A DNA stretch of 64,000 nt from NCBI RefSeq assembly GCF_900105155.1, contig NZ_LT629762.1:4058501-4122500 (forward strand). Direction: 5' to 3'. This stretch comes from Pseudomonas prosekii (GTDB lineage Bacteria; Pseudomonadota; Gammaproteobacteria; Pseudomonadales; Pseudomonadaceae). A program made the position numbers and the translations under genes. Each line of letters starts with the position of its first letter. The stretch's first letter is position 1. Positions 1-10,500 of the stretch are shown piece by piece. Under the pieces are notes generated by a model. The model was not told where the DNA came from. It saw nothing but the letters and a program-made list of their open reading frames with translations, and did not search any database.

Positions 1-25
1 GTGGGCGCAGCCTCACTCCTGCCAG

Positions 26-1039
26 TCACCCCGAAATCACATTCTTGCCCATGACTTTCGAGCGATACAGCGCCTGATCCGCCCGCGCCAGCAGCCCGGT
101 TTGCTGTTCCTCGTCAAAACGCTGGACCACGCCGAAACTCATGGTCACTTGATAGTCGCCCACCGGCGGCAGGTCGGTCAGGCCATGGCGGACCTGCTCG
201 GCGATTGCGCGAGCGTCGGCCAGTGCGGTATTGGGCAGAATCATGATGAATTCGTCGCCGCCCCAACGCGCCAGCAAGTCGCCGTCGCGCAGCTGTTTTT
301 TCAGGCACTCGACCACTTGCACCAACGTCGCATCGCCGAGCGCGTGGCCATAGTGGTCGTTGATGATCTTGAAATCGTCGATGTCCATCGCGATAAGCGC
401 CAGCGGTTGGCGGAAGCGCTGGGCACGGTCGCATTCCTGGGGCAGAGCTTTTTCCAGGCGATAGCGGTTGGCAATTGCCGTCAGGGCATCGGTTTCGGCG
501 AGTTTGCGGTTTTCTTCGAGCTGGATTTGCAACTGCTGGTTGACCCGAGACAGCTCCCGGGTGCGCTCTTCGACCAGCGCTTCGAGCGAGTGATTGCGCC
601 GCTCAAGTTCTTCGAGCAGACGTTTTTTGTCTTCAATGCTGCGGTGCGCGCCGATCATCCGCGCCACCGAACCATCGGCATTGCGCGCCAGAATGAAGCC
701 GCGGTCTTCGATCCAGATGTACGATCCATCCTGCTTGCGGCAACGGTATTCAGCCTGATAGCCGCCAGCGCGCTGAGCGAGATAGGCATCGAACGCCGCC
801 ATGACCCGCGAATAATCGTCGGGATGCATCACCGATTCCCACGTCAGCACGGTGTTCTCCAGCGAGTGCGGCGAATAACCGAGCATCTCGTACCAGCCGG
901 GATTGCGGTAAACGAAACCGGTGTTGGCGTTCCAGTCCCAGATACCGTCGCTGACCAGTTCCATAATCGTGTGCAGCATGTCTTCGTTGAAGTCCGACAG
1001 ATTGAACTTCAACGCTTCGAGATTCGATGCTTCGCCCAT
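26..1039 (-). CDS. PAS-GGDEF diguanylate cyclase
   Basis: Predicted to make cyclic-di-GMP from two GTP. The 337-residue protein has an N-terminal PAS domain (about residues 25-140, PAS-fold signature DGIWDWNANTGFVYRN), a short coiled coil (about 140-180) and a C-terminal GGDEF domain with an intact WGGDEF active-site motif. No RxxD inhibitory site is obvious just upstream of it. There is no transmembrane segment or signal peptide, so a cytoplasmic sensor-cyclase is expected. GGAG lies about 6 bases before the ATG. It belongs to the left chromosomal flank, outside the island, and runs in the same direction as the DedA gene and the PhoD-like fragment. Confidence 0.93.
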   Translation of the reverse strand: MGEASNLEALKFNLSDFNEDMLHTIMELVSDGIWDWNANTGFVYRNPGWYEMLGYSPHSLENTVLTWESVMHPDDYSRVMAAFDAYLAQRAGGYQAEYRCRKQDGSYIWIEDRGFILARNADGSVARMIGAHRSIEDKKRLLEELERRNHSLEALVEERTRELSRVNQQLQIQLEENRKLAETDALTAIANRYRLEKALPQECDRAQRFRQPLALIAMDIDDFKIINDHYGHALGDATLVQVVECLKKQLRDGDLLARWGGDEFIMILPNTALADARAIAEQVRHGLTDLPPVGDYQVTMSFGVVQRFDEEQQTGLLARADQALYRSKVMGKNVISG

Positions 1040-1164
1040 CTCCGCTCTCCTTGCCGCCCTGAACCAATGTGCCCCGCCCGTCGAGCAGATTAGTCCATGG
1101 CAGCTTGGCGCGGCTAGTGGGTTAGCGACATATGAAGAGGGGCGCTGGGCTTACTCAACTGTGC

Positions 1165-1749
1165 TCAGCCAACCCGCCCAGCCTTGCTCTTCGCCCGCCA
1201 ATGCCGAACCAGCCCAATCACTACCGCCAGCACCAGAACCCCGAGCGCAATCGGCAAGCGATAAGGTTTCAGATTGCCCAGCATCGTCTCAAGCGCTTCG
1301 CCGGCAAAGTAGCCGGCGCTGGCGAAGACTGTCGCCCAGACCGCCGCGCCCAGCGCATTCAGCAGTGCAAAGCGTAGCGGCGACAGGCCGCTGGCGCCGA
1401 TGACTACCGGGCCGACCAAGCGCATGCCGTAGAGAAAGCGCACGGCAAACACCGAGGTCGACGGGTAGCGTTTGATCAGCTCGGTCACGCGGTCGATGCT
1501 TGCCTGTTTGCGTTTCAGACGTGGCATCAGCCGAGCGCCGAAATGTCGGCCGCTCCAGTACAGCAACTGATCGCCGAGCATGCCGCCGAGGCCGGCCCAG
1601 GCAATCACCGGCCACAGTTGCAGCAAGTGTTGATGCGCGGCCATGCCGGCCAGAATCAGGATGGTTTCGCCTTCCAGCAAACAACCGAAAAACACCGCCC
1701 AGTAACCATATGTGCTGAGCAGGTAGTTGAAATCTATGTGTTCAAACAA
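1165..1749 (-). CDS. DedA family inner-membrane protein
   Basis: A polytopic membrane protein of the DedA/SNARE-associated (VTT) family, implicated in lipid-carrier transport and membrane homeostasis. It shows the family's conserved E-G-E segment near the N-terminus, the glycine-rich GGMLGDQLLYWSGR stretch, and FLYGMRLVGPVVIGASG followed by C-terminal hydrophobic helices. I prefer a TTG start at 1749 because AAGGA lies 7 bases upstream and family members begin close to the FEHIDF segment. This gives 194 residues; a GTG at 1785 would add 12. It is part of the left chromosomal flank. Confidence 0.88.
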   Translation of the reverse strand: MFEHIDFNYLLSTYGYWAVFFGCLLEGETILILAGMAAHQHLLQLWPVIAWAGLGGMLGDQLLYWSGRHFGARLMPRLKRKQASIDRVTELIKRYPSTSVFAVRFLYGMRLVGPVVIGASGLSPLRFALLNALGAAVWATVFASAGYFAGEALETMLGNLKPYRLPIALGVLVLAVVIGLVRHWRAKSKAGRVG

Positions 1750-1865
1750 AGCCGAATCCTTGGTGTACGGGCAATCAAATTCCACTGTGGGCTTCAGTGG
1801 CGTTAATGAATGCTCTGATGTCGGCGCTATCGCTCAGTTCAAGTTTCGAGCGTGCGGAACGGCAA

Positions 1866-2807
1866 TTACTCAGGCGCAACCATGCGCGTGCGCGGCGAAC
1901 CGTCGGCGTTGTGTTGGTAGATCTCGCGTGGTTGGCCCTTGTCGTTGAACAGCACCTGACCAATGCCCGCCGAGTTCCACAGCCGCTCACCGGCCTCGGC
2001 ATGCTCCGGCGTATGCGGGACGATGCGCATCAGTCGGCGTTTGGTAAACCAGTTCAGCGGCGAGCGCGGCGAATAGAGCCAGCGGTTGAGGCGGTCGAAC
2101 CATTCCAGCAGCGCCGGCGGGAATTCGTTTTTGATCCCGCTGCTGGTGATCTGCCAAATCCGCGGACCGCCCTTGCGGTGTCGGATAAGGACCTCGTAGA
2201 CGAAGGAATAATGCACGTCGCCTGACAGCACCACGTAGTTACCCGGCGTGCGCGAGTGGCGGAAAATATTCAGGATCACCTGCGCTGCGCCGCGATGCGC
2301 CATCCAGTTTTCCGCATCGACCAGCAACGGAAAACCGCACCAACTGAACACCCGTTGCACGGCTTCGATCAGCTTGACGCCGAAGATCGGCGCCGGTGAA
2401 ACGATGATCGCCGACGGGTGATCGAGCAAATCCTGCTGCAACTCGCTCAAGGCCTCCCAGTCGAGCAAACCCGACGGTTGTTTGAGAGTCATCTCGCTGC
2501 GCCAGCGGCGGGTGCGGGTGTCGAGCACCACCAGCGCCGGCGAGGTCGGCAGCACGTAATGCCAGTTCTGAAAACTCAGCAGATCATCGATCAAGGCGTC
2601 CTGCAGCGGGCTGTCGAGGTAGCGCTGGGTGGCGCTCAACTGCCGGGTTTTCGCCAGTATTTCGCCGAACACATCCGGGTTATTGCCCCAGCCCTGACAC
2701 ACCATATAGGCCAGCAGCGCGTTGCCGATGATGCGTTTGGAGAACGGATGGCCGTAAGCCGTTTCCTCCCATTGCGCAGAAAGATTCCAGTCATCGGTGA
2801 CATCGTG
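1866..2807 (-). pseudogene. PhoD-like metallophosphatase, C-terminal half (split gene)
   Basis: About 313 residues of the C-terminal half of a PhoD/DUF7800-type calcineurin-like phosphatase. It begins in the middle of the metal-binding motif (HDVTDDWNLS) and continues through ALVVLDTRTRRW and LSGDVHYSFVYE, the last carrying the catalytic GDVHYS signature. The open frame starts with a TTG only because upstream island DNA happens to be open. The missing N-terminal half, ending LPSLMIFDD, is at 56459-57418 on the same strand and in the right order. The two halves rebuild the expected FDD-HDVTDDW motif. The gene is inactivated by the 53.6-kb insertion. Confidence 0.9.
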
Positions 2808-2810
2808 ACC

Positions 2811-2815
2811 ATCGT
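2811..2815. repeat. Left ATCGT flank of the island
   Basis: The bases ATCGT occur here and again at 56459-56463, directly flanking the foreign segment. This is compatible with a 5-base target duplication or a short recombination core. The assignment assumes the uninterrupted gene carried one extra glycine codon at the junction; otherwise the left boundary is three bases earlier and no 5-base repeat exists. Confidence 0.45.
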
Positions 2816-2893
2816 AGTCCAATGCCAGAGAGGTGAAGACAACGCCTCAGGATCAGTAAAACCGCGGCTTTTCAAGAAGTCGGCCTCTGTCCG

Positions 2894-2940
2894 TATGGAC
2901 ATTAATCGCGTATGGACATTCACTCGCACCTTTGTCCATA
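2894..2940. repeat. TATGGACA sites near the island's left end
   Basis: TATGGACATT occurs at 2894-2903 and 2911-2920, a 17-base period, and the inverted TGTCCATA is at 2933-2940. The group lies about 80-125 bases inside the left end. Repeated sites near an element end can be transposase-binding sites or operators. The rest of 2823-3193 holds no convincing gene. Confidence 0.4.
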
Positions 2941-3193
2941 TCAAACTCTCGCCAGTGCCTGATCTTAGACCACGAAAACCATAGGGCTTCCAGAGGTTAT
3001 AGCGAAAGAGCATATATTCTGGACACGTCACGTTCGCTTTCGCCAATCTCAACCGTTCATGAACGGCAGCAATGGGCGGGGCGACTGATCGTTAATTTCC
3101 GCTAAAGATCGTTCGCTGCCCTTCGTGACAGGCAGCAAACGGCCAGAAACGGTCACTCGTTCTCTATAAAGCCAGTTGAGGTTCAGGCGTTAT

Positions 3194-5614
3194 TTATTTC
3201 GACCGAAGTGAAGCTCGGCGCTTTACCACTTTGGCAAGCAAGCTGGATAGCGATTCGATTGAGTAAGGTTTCTGCAATAGCTCGAACCGCTGAGCTCCAT
3301 GCTCAATTTTGGCAAACTCGGAGCTGTAGCCTGTGGTCAGAACCACTGGCAACCATGGATAAAGTGCTTCGATACGTTCGAACAGCTCAATCCCACTCAT
3401 GCCCGGCATGGCAATATCAGAGAAGACGACATGAAAATTTTCCGGATTAGGCGAGAGCGCGATGAGAGCTTCGTGTCCACCAGGTACCCAATGCACGGTA
3501 TACCCCAGTTGCTGCAATGTATCTGAAGTAAAAATCCCGATATCTTCATTATCCTCGACAACCAGCACTGCACATCCTGCGACGCACTCCGTGACATCAG
3601 GTGCTTCAACAATGGTGTGTTGCGCGACTGCCTCGACCAGTGGCAGATAGAGAGTAAACGTACTCCCAACACCCTCACAGCTACTGACCAAGACCTCTCC
3701 ACCTGATTGTTTCGCAAACCCGAAGACTTGAGATAGACCAAGTCCGGTACCTTGCCCCACACCTTTGGTTGTATAGAAGGGTTCAAAGATGCGCCCTAAT
3801 TTGTCTGCTGAAATGCCGGTGCCTGTATCAGATATCGAAACGGTTACGAAATTTCCAGGACGTTCGGCATGTGAGCGCACTGCGGGGAGCAATTTACTCG
3901 TATTCACTTTGATTGACAGCTCCCCAACGCCGCCCATTGCGTCACGAGCATTAACAACCATGTTTACTAACGCGGTATCGAACTGGTTGCCATCGGCATT
4001 GATAAAGCACGGCTCATTAGAAATATTGATGATCACACTGATCCGTGAACCGGTGAGCGTGTCCATCATCTCGCCTATGCGTATGACACTCTCACACGCA
4101 TTGAAGACTTCTGGCTGAAGCGTTTGACGGCGAGCAAAGGCTAACAACTGGCTCGTCAAACGCGCCGCGCGCTCAACCGTACCTGAAATCGCCCTGATGT
4201 ATTTATCGCGGCGCTCTTCTGATAAGGCTGGGCGGTTAAGAAGATCCGTACACGACTTGATCACCGTCAGCAGATTATTGAAGTCATGGGCGACACCACC
4301 CGTGAGTTGCCCGATAGCTTCCAGCTTTTGCGATTGCCGAAGCGCCTCCTCTGACAGCTTCAATGCCTCATTGGCATCTTCTTCTGCTTGCGTATCCCGG
4401 CCTACAGCATGGATAAAGTCTTTATCCGGCACAGCTGTCCACGAGATGGTGCGATATGAGTTATCCGAATGCCGGTAGCGATTTTTGAACGCAGGGAAAT
4501 TCTCCCCTTGCTTCAGATCTGCCATTGCAGCAATCGTCCGCTCTAAGTCATCAGGGTGAACCAAGTCTAGAAATTGAGTATTTATGAGATGTTCTTCTGG
4601 CCATCCCAGCGTTTTACTCCACGCAGGATTGATTGCTGAGATCCTCCCATCGAAATGAGCCACTAGCATGAGGTCTGCGGAAAGCCGCCAAATTCGATCT
4701 CGATCCTGGGTTTTCTCGACAACCTGCTGCTCTAACGACTCATTGAGTTTGGCCAATGCATCCTGAGCATTACGCAGCGCTGTCATATCACGGGAAACGC
4801 TGAGAATTTTTTCAGGTTTCCCATCCTTGCCAAAAATAGGACTGACTTGAACGTGCCACCATTTCAGCGTCCCACCCATGGTGCGAGCCGATCCCATAAA
4901 GCTGGCACTCTTACCGTCGCGAGCAGATTGCACGGCAGCCTTGGCATCTACGTTTCCCTGATCCTGCCAGAAGTCAGGCCATGGGCAGCCGCGTATCTCG
5001 TTGAAGTCGCTGACCTCCATGATCTCTTTACCCATCTCGCTCATGAAGGTCAGGCGGGCGTCCAGATCCAGTACCTTGATGCAGTCGTTTATGCTCGCGA
5101 GGACTCGTTCGGTGAACGCCTCGTTCTCCTCCAGTTTCAGAGTTCCGCGAACCTGCGTTGTGGTTTCGTGGACAAGACAGAACATTCCCTCAGGCTTTCC
5201 AGTATCCCCATGCAGTGGCGAGAACGAGAATGACCAGAAAGTCAGCTCGGTTGCCCCCTCCCGAACAAGTGTGATCGGATGGTTTTCAAAGCGGCTTGCC
5301 TGCCCCTCCAACGCGCTTTGCGCGATTGGGCGTACTTGCTCCCATGCGTCCCCCCAAATCAAATGAATTGGTGCGCCCAAAGCAACTTGTGGTTCGCACG
5401 GGAGGTTGATGAGGTAAGCGTCATTGAAGAATAGTTGCAGGGCGTCTCCCCACACGAGGTACATGCTCTCAGGGGAGTTCAACATCAAACTAAGTGAGCT
5501 TTTGAGTGCCGTAGGCCAGGATTCTCTAGGCCCCAGAGGGGTTGCGGACCAATCCGTTTCGCGTATGAGGCGCCCCATATCTCCGCCACCAGCAGGGAGG
5601 TCGAACGAAACCAT
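3194..5614 (-). CDS. Hybrid sensor histidine kinase with C-terminal receiver
   Basis: A cytoplasmic hybrid kinase of about 806 residues. Three PAS-like regions (about residues 20-160, 170-290 and 300-420) are followed by a HisKA domain with the phospho-accepting His in GGVAHDFNNLLTVI. The ATPase domain has its N box (NMVVNARDAMG), G1 (DTGTGIS) and G2 (GQGTGLGLS), and a C-terminal receiver has its Asp in VVFSDIAMPGMSG. The start at 5614 is chosen because GGGAG precedes it and the family begins near the GRLIRETDW segment; an upstream start at 5671 would add 19 residues. No separate response regulator lies beside it. A decayed copy of its receiver is at 34594-34730. Confidence 0.9.
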   Translation of the reverse strand: MVSFDLPAGGGDMGRLIRETDWSATPLGPRESWPTALKSSLSLMLNSPESMYLVWGDALQLFFNDAYLINLPCEPQVALGAPIHLIWGDAWEQVRPIAQSALEGQASRFENHPITLVREGATELTFWSFSFSPLHGDTGKPEGMFCLVHETTTQVRGTLKLEENEAFTERVLASINDCIKVLDLDARLTFMSEMGKEIMEVSDFNEIRGCPWPDFWQDQGNVDAKAAVQSARDGKSASFMGSARTMGGTLKWWHVQVSPIFGKDGKPEKILSVSRDMTALRNAQDALAKLNESLEQQVVEKTQDRDRIWRLSADLMLVAHFDGRISAINPAWSKTLGWPEEHLINTQFLDLVHPDDLERTIAAMADLKQGENFPAFKNRYRHSDNSYRTISWTAVPDKDFIHAVGRDTQAEEDANEALKLSEEALRQSQKLEAIGQLTGGVAHDFNNLLTVIKSCTDLLNRPALSEERRDKYIRAISGTVERAARLTSQLLAFARRQTLQPEVFNACESVIRIGEMMDTLTGSRISVIINISNEPCFINADGNQFDTALVNMVVNARDAMGGVGELSIKVNTSKLLPAVRSHAERPGNFVTVSISDTGTGISADKLGRIFEPFYTTKGVGQGTGLGLSQVFGFAKQSGGEVLVSSCEGVGSTFTLYLPLVEAVAQHTIVEAPDVTECVAGCAVLVVEDNEDIGIFTSDTLQQLGYTVHWVPGGHEALIALSPNPENFHVVFSDIAMPGMSGIELFERIEALYPWLPVVLTTGYSSEFAKIEHGAQRFELLQKPYSIESLSSLLAKVVKRRASLRSK

Positions 5615-5671
5615 GTACTTGAAAACTCCCTTGGCCAGCGGGCCAATACGCAGCGTGAATCGAGCGCGCAT

Positions 5672-5936
5672 GATGTCATTTATGCCCGCTGCACAGCCAT
5701 ATATAAAAAAACTGAGAGGTGCCTTCGGTCGGTTTCGGAATCAATTTCTGATGTTGTCCAACGTAATGCATGAATTGAATCGTCCCAAGATTCGTAACAC
5801 CTTCGAATGGCCGCTTTTGGCCGATAGCGACGAAGCTCCTGGAGGGGGGGGTCAAAGGTGCTGGACGTCCTTGGGGAATTCTACATATTTCGGAGGGTTC
5901 CAATATCTGCTTTACGGGCATGCCGACTGTGGACTC
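5672..5936. repeat. Intergenic region with a Pseudomonas dispersed repeat
   Basis: Between two genes on the minus strand. At about 5806-5827 it contains GGCCGCTTTTGGCCGATAGC, one arm of the dispersed repeat whose full two-armed form is at 52054-52111. A G8 run sits near 5844. No gene is seen. Confidence 0.5.
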
Positions 5937-6836
5937 TTACTTTTCCTTGGAATCTAATATTCGGCGAGCGGCATTCACAGCATGCTGCGAGAGCGCTTCC
6001 ATTCGGGGAGATTGCAACGCCCAGGCATGCCAGTACAAAGTCACCTCGGAGAAATGACCGGGCACCAGATCAACCAGATCTCCACTTTGGAGCAGAGCGC
6101 GAGCTTGCATGTGTGGAACCATTCCGTATCCGAGCCCATGCCGTATTGCCTGAAAACGTGCCTCTGGAAGCGGGAGGTAGTGACTCGGGAATGCGTCCGA
6201 AAGCAAGCCGAAACGCGACTGGATATAATCTGACTGCAGCGTATCCTTGCGGGAATAGGCAAATACTGGCGCTTTGCGTGCGGCTTCGCGCGTCAGTCCT
6301 TTGGCAAACCACCGTGCTCGAAAAGCCGGCGTTGCCACCAGTTGGTAGTTAACCGACCCTAAACGTTCTGCAAAGCAGCCACGCATGGGCACTGATCGTG
6401 TGCCGACGCAGCCAATGACTTGCCCCCGCTCCAGCAGGGCATACGTGTGATCCTGATCATCGACGACGATATCCAAGAGTATGTTTTTGCTGATAAAAAC
6501 TTCGGCCAGTGCCGGAAAAAACCAAGTATTCAAGGTGTCACCATTGACGCCAATAACCAAACGTAAACAGTCTTTTTCATCACCTGCTAAATCCTTAAGC
6601 AGTTCGTCCTCCAGGACCGTGGCACGACGAAGATAACCCATTAATTTTTTTCCCATCTCAGTCGGCTCGCAAGGCCGTCCTCGAAGCACCACCGAACTGC
6701 CCAAAGAAACCTCCAGTGCATGTATCCGCTGGGATACTGCTGACGGAGTAACGTTTAGATGCTCAGCTGCCTTTTCGAAATTGCCATTTTCGATGACGGC
6801 AAGAAATGCCTGCATTTGCTTCGCATCAAGCTTCAT
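5937..6836 (-). CDS. LysR-family regulator, ArgP/IciA-like
   Basis: A 299-residue LysR-type regulator. The N-terminal winged helix (residues 1-65) includes NGNFEKAAEHLNVTPSAVSQ and IHALEVSLGSSVVLRGRPCEPTE, which resembles the ArgP/IciA subgroup rather than generic LysR proteins. The rest is the periplasmic-binding-like effector domain. ArgP proteins normally drive a neighbouring LysE/ArgO amino-acid exporter, but no exporter is nearby, so the target may have been left behind or lies elsewhere. The next gene, a lipoprotein, is divergent across 186 bases. Confidence 0.85.
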   Translation of the reverse strand: MKLDAKQMQAFLAVIENGNFEKAAEHLNVTPSAVSQRIHALEVSLGSSVVLRGRPCEPTEMGKKLMGYLRRATVLEDELLKDLAGDEKDCLRLVIGVNGDTLNTWFFPALAEVFISKNILLDIVVDDQDHTYALLERGQVIGCVGTRSVPMRGCFAERLGSVNYQLVATPAFRARWFAKGLTREAARKAPVFAYSRKDTLQSDYIQSRFGLLSDAFPSHYLPLPEARFQAIRHGLGYGMVPHMQARALLQSGDLVDLVPGHFSEVTLYWHAWALQSPRMEALSQHAVNAARRILDSKEK

Positions 6837-7022
6837 GATCTTATTCCTGGTTAAGTATTTCTTATTGGCAATTAAATATACTTCGTTTTACTTCACTTTT
6901 TTCTTGATTCGTTTAATGATAGCTGCATGACGACATAGTATTTTTCGCAAGTGCAATGCTTAACCCAATCGCCATCCACAATGAAGGATGGCAGAGTGAG
7001 GGAGGGGGCGTAGGAGTAAGCC

Positions 7023-7307
7023 ATGAAACTTATGCTTATGATTTTCTTCACTTTGACGTTATGTGCTTGCACGACCGCTGTCCAGAACTGGACAAGAACA
7101 GATGGGCGCACCACTGATATGGCTCATGACAAGGCTCAATGTCAGTACGAAGCCAAAGGGGCGACGGCAAGCTACCATTCCTCGCCGTCGGCCAACGACG
7201 AGACACACGGCATGGGTAATGCCGTTGGAGATGGCATTATCATTGCTGAAAAGCAGGTTGAGCTTGTCAATGATTGCATGCATCTTAAGGGATATGTCGG
7301 GGAATGA
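7023..7307 (+). CDS. Small predicted lipoprotein
   Basis: A 94-residue protein with a type II signal peptide: a hydrophobic N-terminus followed by the lipobox LCAC, with cysteine about residue 15. The mature part carries two further cysteines and the segment DMAHDKAQCQYEAKG, typical of small uncharacterised outer-membrane lipoproteins. TAGGAG lies 6 bases before the ATG. A hairpin (GCCATCC/GGATGGC, 6971-6992) lies in the leader. It precedes the ice nucleation gene in the same direction, but 243 bases separate them, so an operon is uncertain. The function is unknown. Confidence 0.75.
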   Translation: MKLMLMIFFTLTLCACTTAVQNWTRTDGRTTDMAHDKAQCQYEAKGATASYHSSPSANDETHGMGNAVGDGIIIAEKQVELVNDCMHLKGYVGE

Positions 7308-7335
7308 ACTCCGGAAATTCTTATAATTTGTAATA

Positions 7336-7361
7336 GCAACTCCGCTAGTCTATCGAGTTGC
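7336..7361 (+). terminator. Possible hairpin terminator after the lipoprotein gene
   Basis: GCAACTC and GAGTTGC form a 7-base stem around a 12-base loop, 29 bases after the lipoprotein stop. No T-run follows, so a Rho-independent terminator is only a possibility. The rest of 7308-7550 is an A+T-rich leader that presumably holds the promoter of the ice nucleation gene. Confidence 0.3.
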
Positions 7362-7550
7362 CTGCTGTTAATTATAGTAGTAGCAGCCATTCTACGTTTT
7401 AAATATCTAATCGTTCGGTTTGCAGTGTGACGCAGGCAAATCAATTTGTCATTGCGAGAGTAGCCGGCCGTCTTGGATTTGTATATGTACATGTCATGGA
7501 CGTTTGCCTCCAAGGGATTTTAGAGAAATTAGTTGTGAAGGTATTGAAAA

Positions 7551-10500
7551 ATGAAATCCGAAAAAGTTCTGGCTCTGCGGACATGCACCAATAATATGAC
7601 CGACCACGGTGGTCTGATTTGGCCTGTTTCTGGGTTGGTCGAGTGCAAGTTTTGGGAACCCACTGTAAAGCTCGAAAATGGTTTGGCTGGCGCTCTGTGG
7701 GGACAAGGCGCGGATGCTCAGTTAAGCATGCAAGCAGACGCGAAGTGGGTCGTCTGCGAAGTGGCTGTGGGTGACCTGATTTTCCTGGATGACGATGAGG
7801 GAGTGAAGTTCCCCCGTGCTGAAGTAGTTCATGTGGGCACACGAAGCAGTGCTTTAGATTATATTTCTGAGAATGCCTCAAAATATGAGTCATCGACGAA
7901 GAATTTTGTTGAAACAATTGAGTTCCCTGAAGTGCAGCCAGACACCGGTGCCGTAATTCCCGTCTTGGCGCAGACAGCTGACAGTCCTTCCGTGACCGCC
8001 AGACGCCGGACAACTGTGCGTGCTGTGCAAACACTGGAAACGGCTGTTTATGGTAGTACGCTCACCGGTGCCAATCAAAGTCAGCTTATTGCAGGCTACG
8101 GCAGCACTGAGACCGCTGGAAATAGCAGTACGCTTATTGCGGGATATGGCAGCACAGGAACTTCGGGCTCCGACAGTTCGATTATTGCCGGCTATGGCAG
8201 TACACAAACCGCCGGCGATGAAAGCTTCTTGATGGCAGGGTACGGGAGCACACAAACAGCCAATTTGGGCAGTAACCTCACCGCGGGGTATGGCAGCACT
8301 GGTACGGCCGGCTCCGACAGCTCGATCGTTGCTGGGTATGGCAGCACTCAAACTGCTGGGGGCGAAAGTTCCCTGACCGCCGGTTACGGTAGTACCCAAA
8401 CAGCTCAGGTGGGTAGCGATCTCACCGCTGGTTATGGCAGTACTGGCACTGCGGGCTCCGACAGTTCGCTTATCGCCGGATATGGCAGTACGCAAACTGC
8501 GGGAGGGGAAAGTTCGCTGACCGCTGGTTATGGCAGTACCCAAACGGCTCAGGTAGGCAGTGATCTCACCGCTGGTTACGGCAGTACTGGCACCGCAGGC
8601 TCCGACAGTTCACTTATAGCGGGCTACGGCAGCACACAGACTGCCGGCGGAGACAGCTCACTCACTGCCGGTTATGGCAGTACCCAAACGGCTCAGGTAG
8701 GCAGCGATCTCACCGCTGGCTACGGCAGTACTGGTACCGCCGGATCGGATAGTTCGCTAATCGCAGGTTACGGCAGCACGCAAACCGCTGGCGGAGAAAG
8801 CTCCCTTACTGCTGGTTATGGCAGCACCCAAACTGCTCGGAAAGGTAGTGATCTTACTGCGGGATACGGCAGCACGAGCACTGCGGGCTCCGACAGTTCA
8901 CTGATCGCAGGTTACGGAAGTACGCAAACTGCCGGCGGAGACAGCACTCTGACTGCCGGGTACGGCAGCACGCAAACCGCTCAGTTGGGTAGCGATCTGA
9001 CTGCTGGTTATGGCAGTACGAGTACCGCTGGCTCAGACAGTTCGCTGATTGCAGGTTATGGCAGTACGCAGACCGCCGGAGAAGACAGCTCCCTGACGGC
9101 CGGTTATGGCAGTACTCAAACAGCTCAATTGGGCAGCGAGCTCACTGCCGGTTATGGCAGTACGAGCACTGCGGGCTCCGACAGTTCGTTGATCGCCGGT
9201 TACGGCAGTACGCAGACTGCAGGGGAAGATAGCACCCTGACCGCTGGTTATGGCAGTACGCAAACAGCTCAATATGGTAGCGATCTCACTGCCGGCTACG
9301 GCAGCACGAGCACCGCTGGCTCCGACAGTTCGCTGATCGCGGGTTATGGCAGCACCCAAACTGCGGGGGGAGAAAGCACCCTGACCGCCGGCTACGGTAG
9401 TACGCAGACGGCTCAGGAAGGGAGTGATCTCACCGCCGGCTACGGCAGTACGGCTACTACTGGATCTGGGAGTATGGTGACTGCCGGATACGGCAGCTCG
9501 CAAACCGCCGGGCACGGAAGTGCATTAATCGCAGGTTACGGCAGCACTCAGACGGCGGGCTACAAAAGCATTCTGACCTCGGGCTACGGTAGCACTCAGA
9601 CAGCCCAGGAGAGCAGCGACCTCATCGCCGGCTACGGCAGTACTGAAACCGGCGGTTACGACAGTTCATTGATTGCCGGTTACGGCAGCACGCAAACCGC
9701 CGGCCACGGCAGCATCCTGACTGCCGGTTATGGCAGCACCCAAACGGCGCAGGAAGGCAGCTCACTTACCACAGGTTACGGCAGTACGAGCACCGCTGGC
9801 CCTGAAAGTTCGTTAATCGCAGGTTATGGCAGTACTCAAACTGCGGGTCATGAAAGCACGCTCACAGCAGGCTACGGCAGTACCCAAACGGCTCAAGAAG
9901 ATAGTTCTCTTACCACAGGATATGGGAGTACTTCGACTGCCGGGTTCAACAGTTCGTTGATTGCAGGCTACGGCAGCACTCAAACAACGGGCTATGACAG
10001 CACGCTGACTGCCGGATATGGCAGTACCCAAACCGCCCAGGAAAATAGTTCGCTGACCACGGGCTACGGCAGTACCTCGACTGCGGGTTACCAGAGTTCG
10101 CTGATTGCTGGGTATGGCAGCACCCAGACAGCAGGCTACGAATCTACGCTCACCACGGGTTATGGCAGTTGCCAGACGGCTCAAGAGAAAAGTTGTTTAA
10201 CTACCGGTTACGGCAGTACATCAACCGCTGGCTTCGAAAGCACGCTGATTGCCGGATACGGCAGTACACAAACTGCGGGCTTTAAAAGCACACTGACCGC
10301 AGGTTACGGCAGTACTCAAACCGCCCAAGAAGAAAGTTCGCTGACCACCGGTTACGGCAGCACTTCAACTGCGGGCTACAGCAGTACGCTTGTTGCAGGC
10401 TATGGCAGCACTCAAACTGCCGGATACAACAGCAGTCTTACGACAGGTTATGGCAGCACTTCGACGGCAGGCTATGAAAGCTCGCTGATCGCGGGTTATG

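Noticed and set aside
101..1093. 330-codon open frame opposite the diguanylate cyclase
   Set aside because: It is a shadow of the GGDEF gene with no family features; the minus-strand product has intact PAS and GGDEF motifs.
8139..9434. CRISPR-like regular repeats
   Set aside because: The repeats are 144-bp coding units without unique spacers, encoding the ice-binding solenoid.
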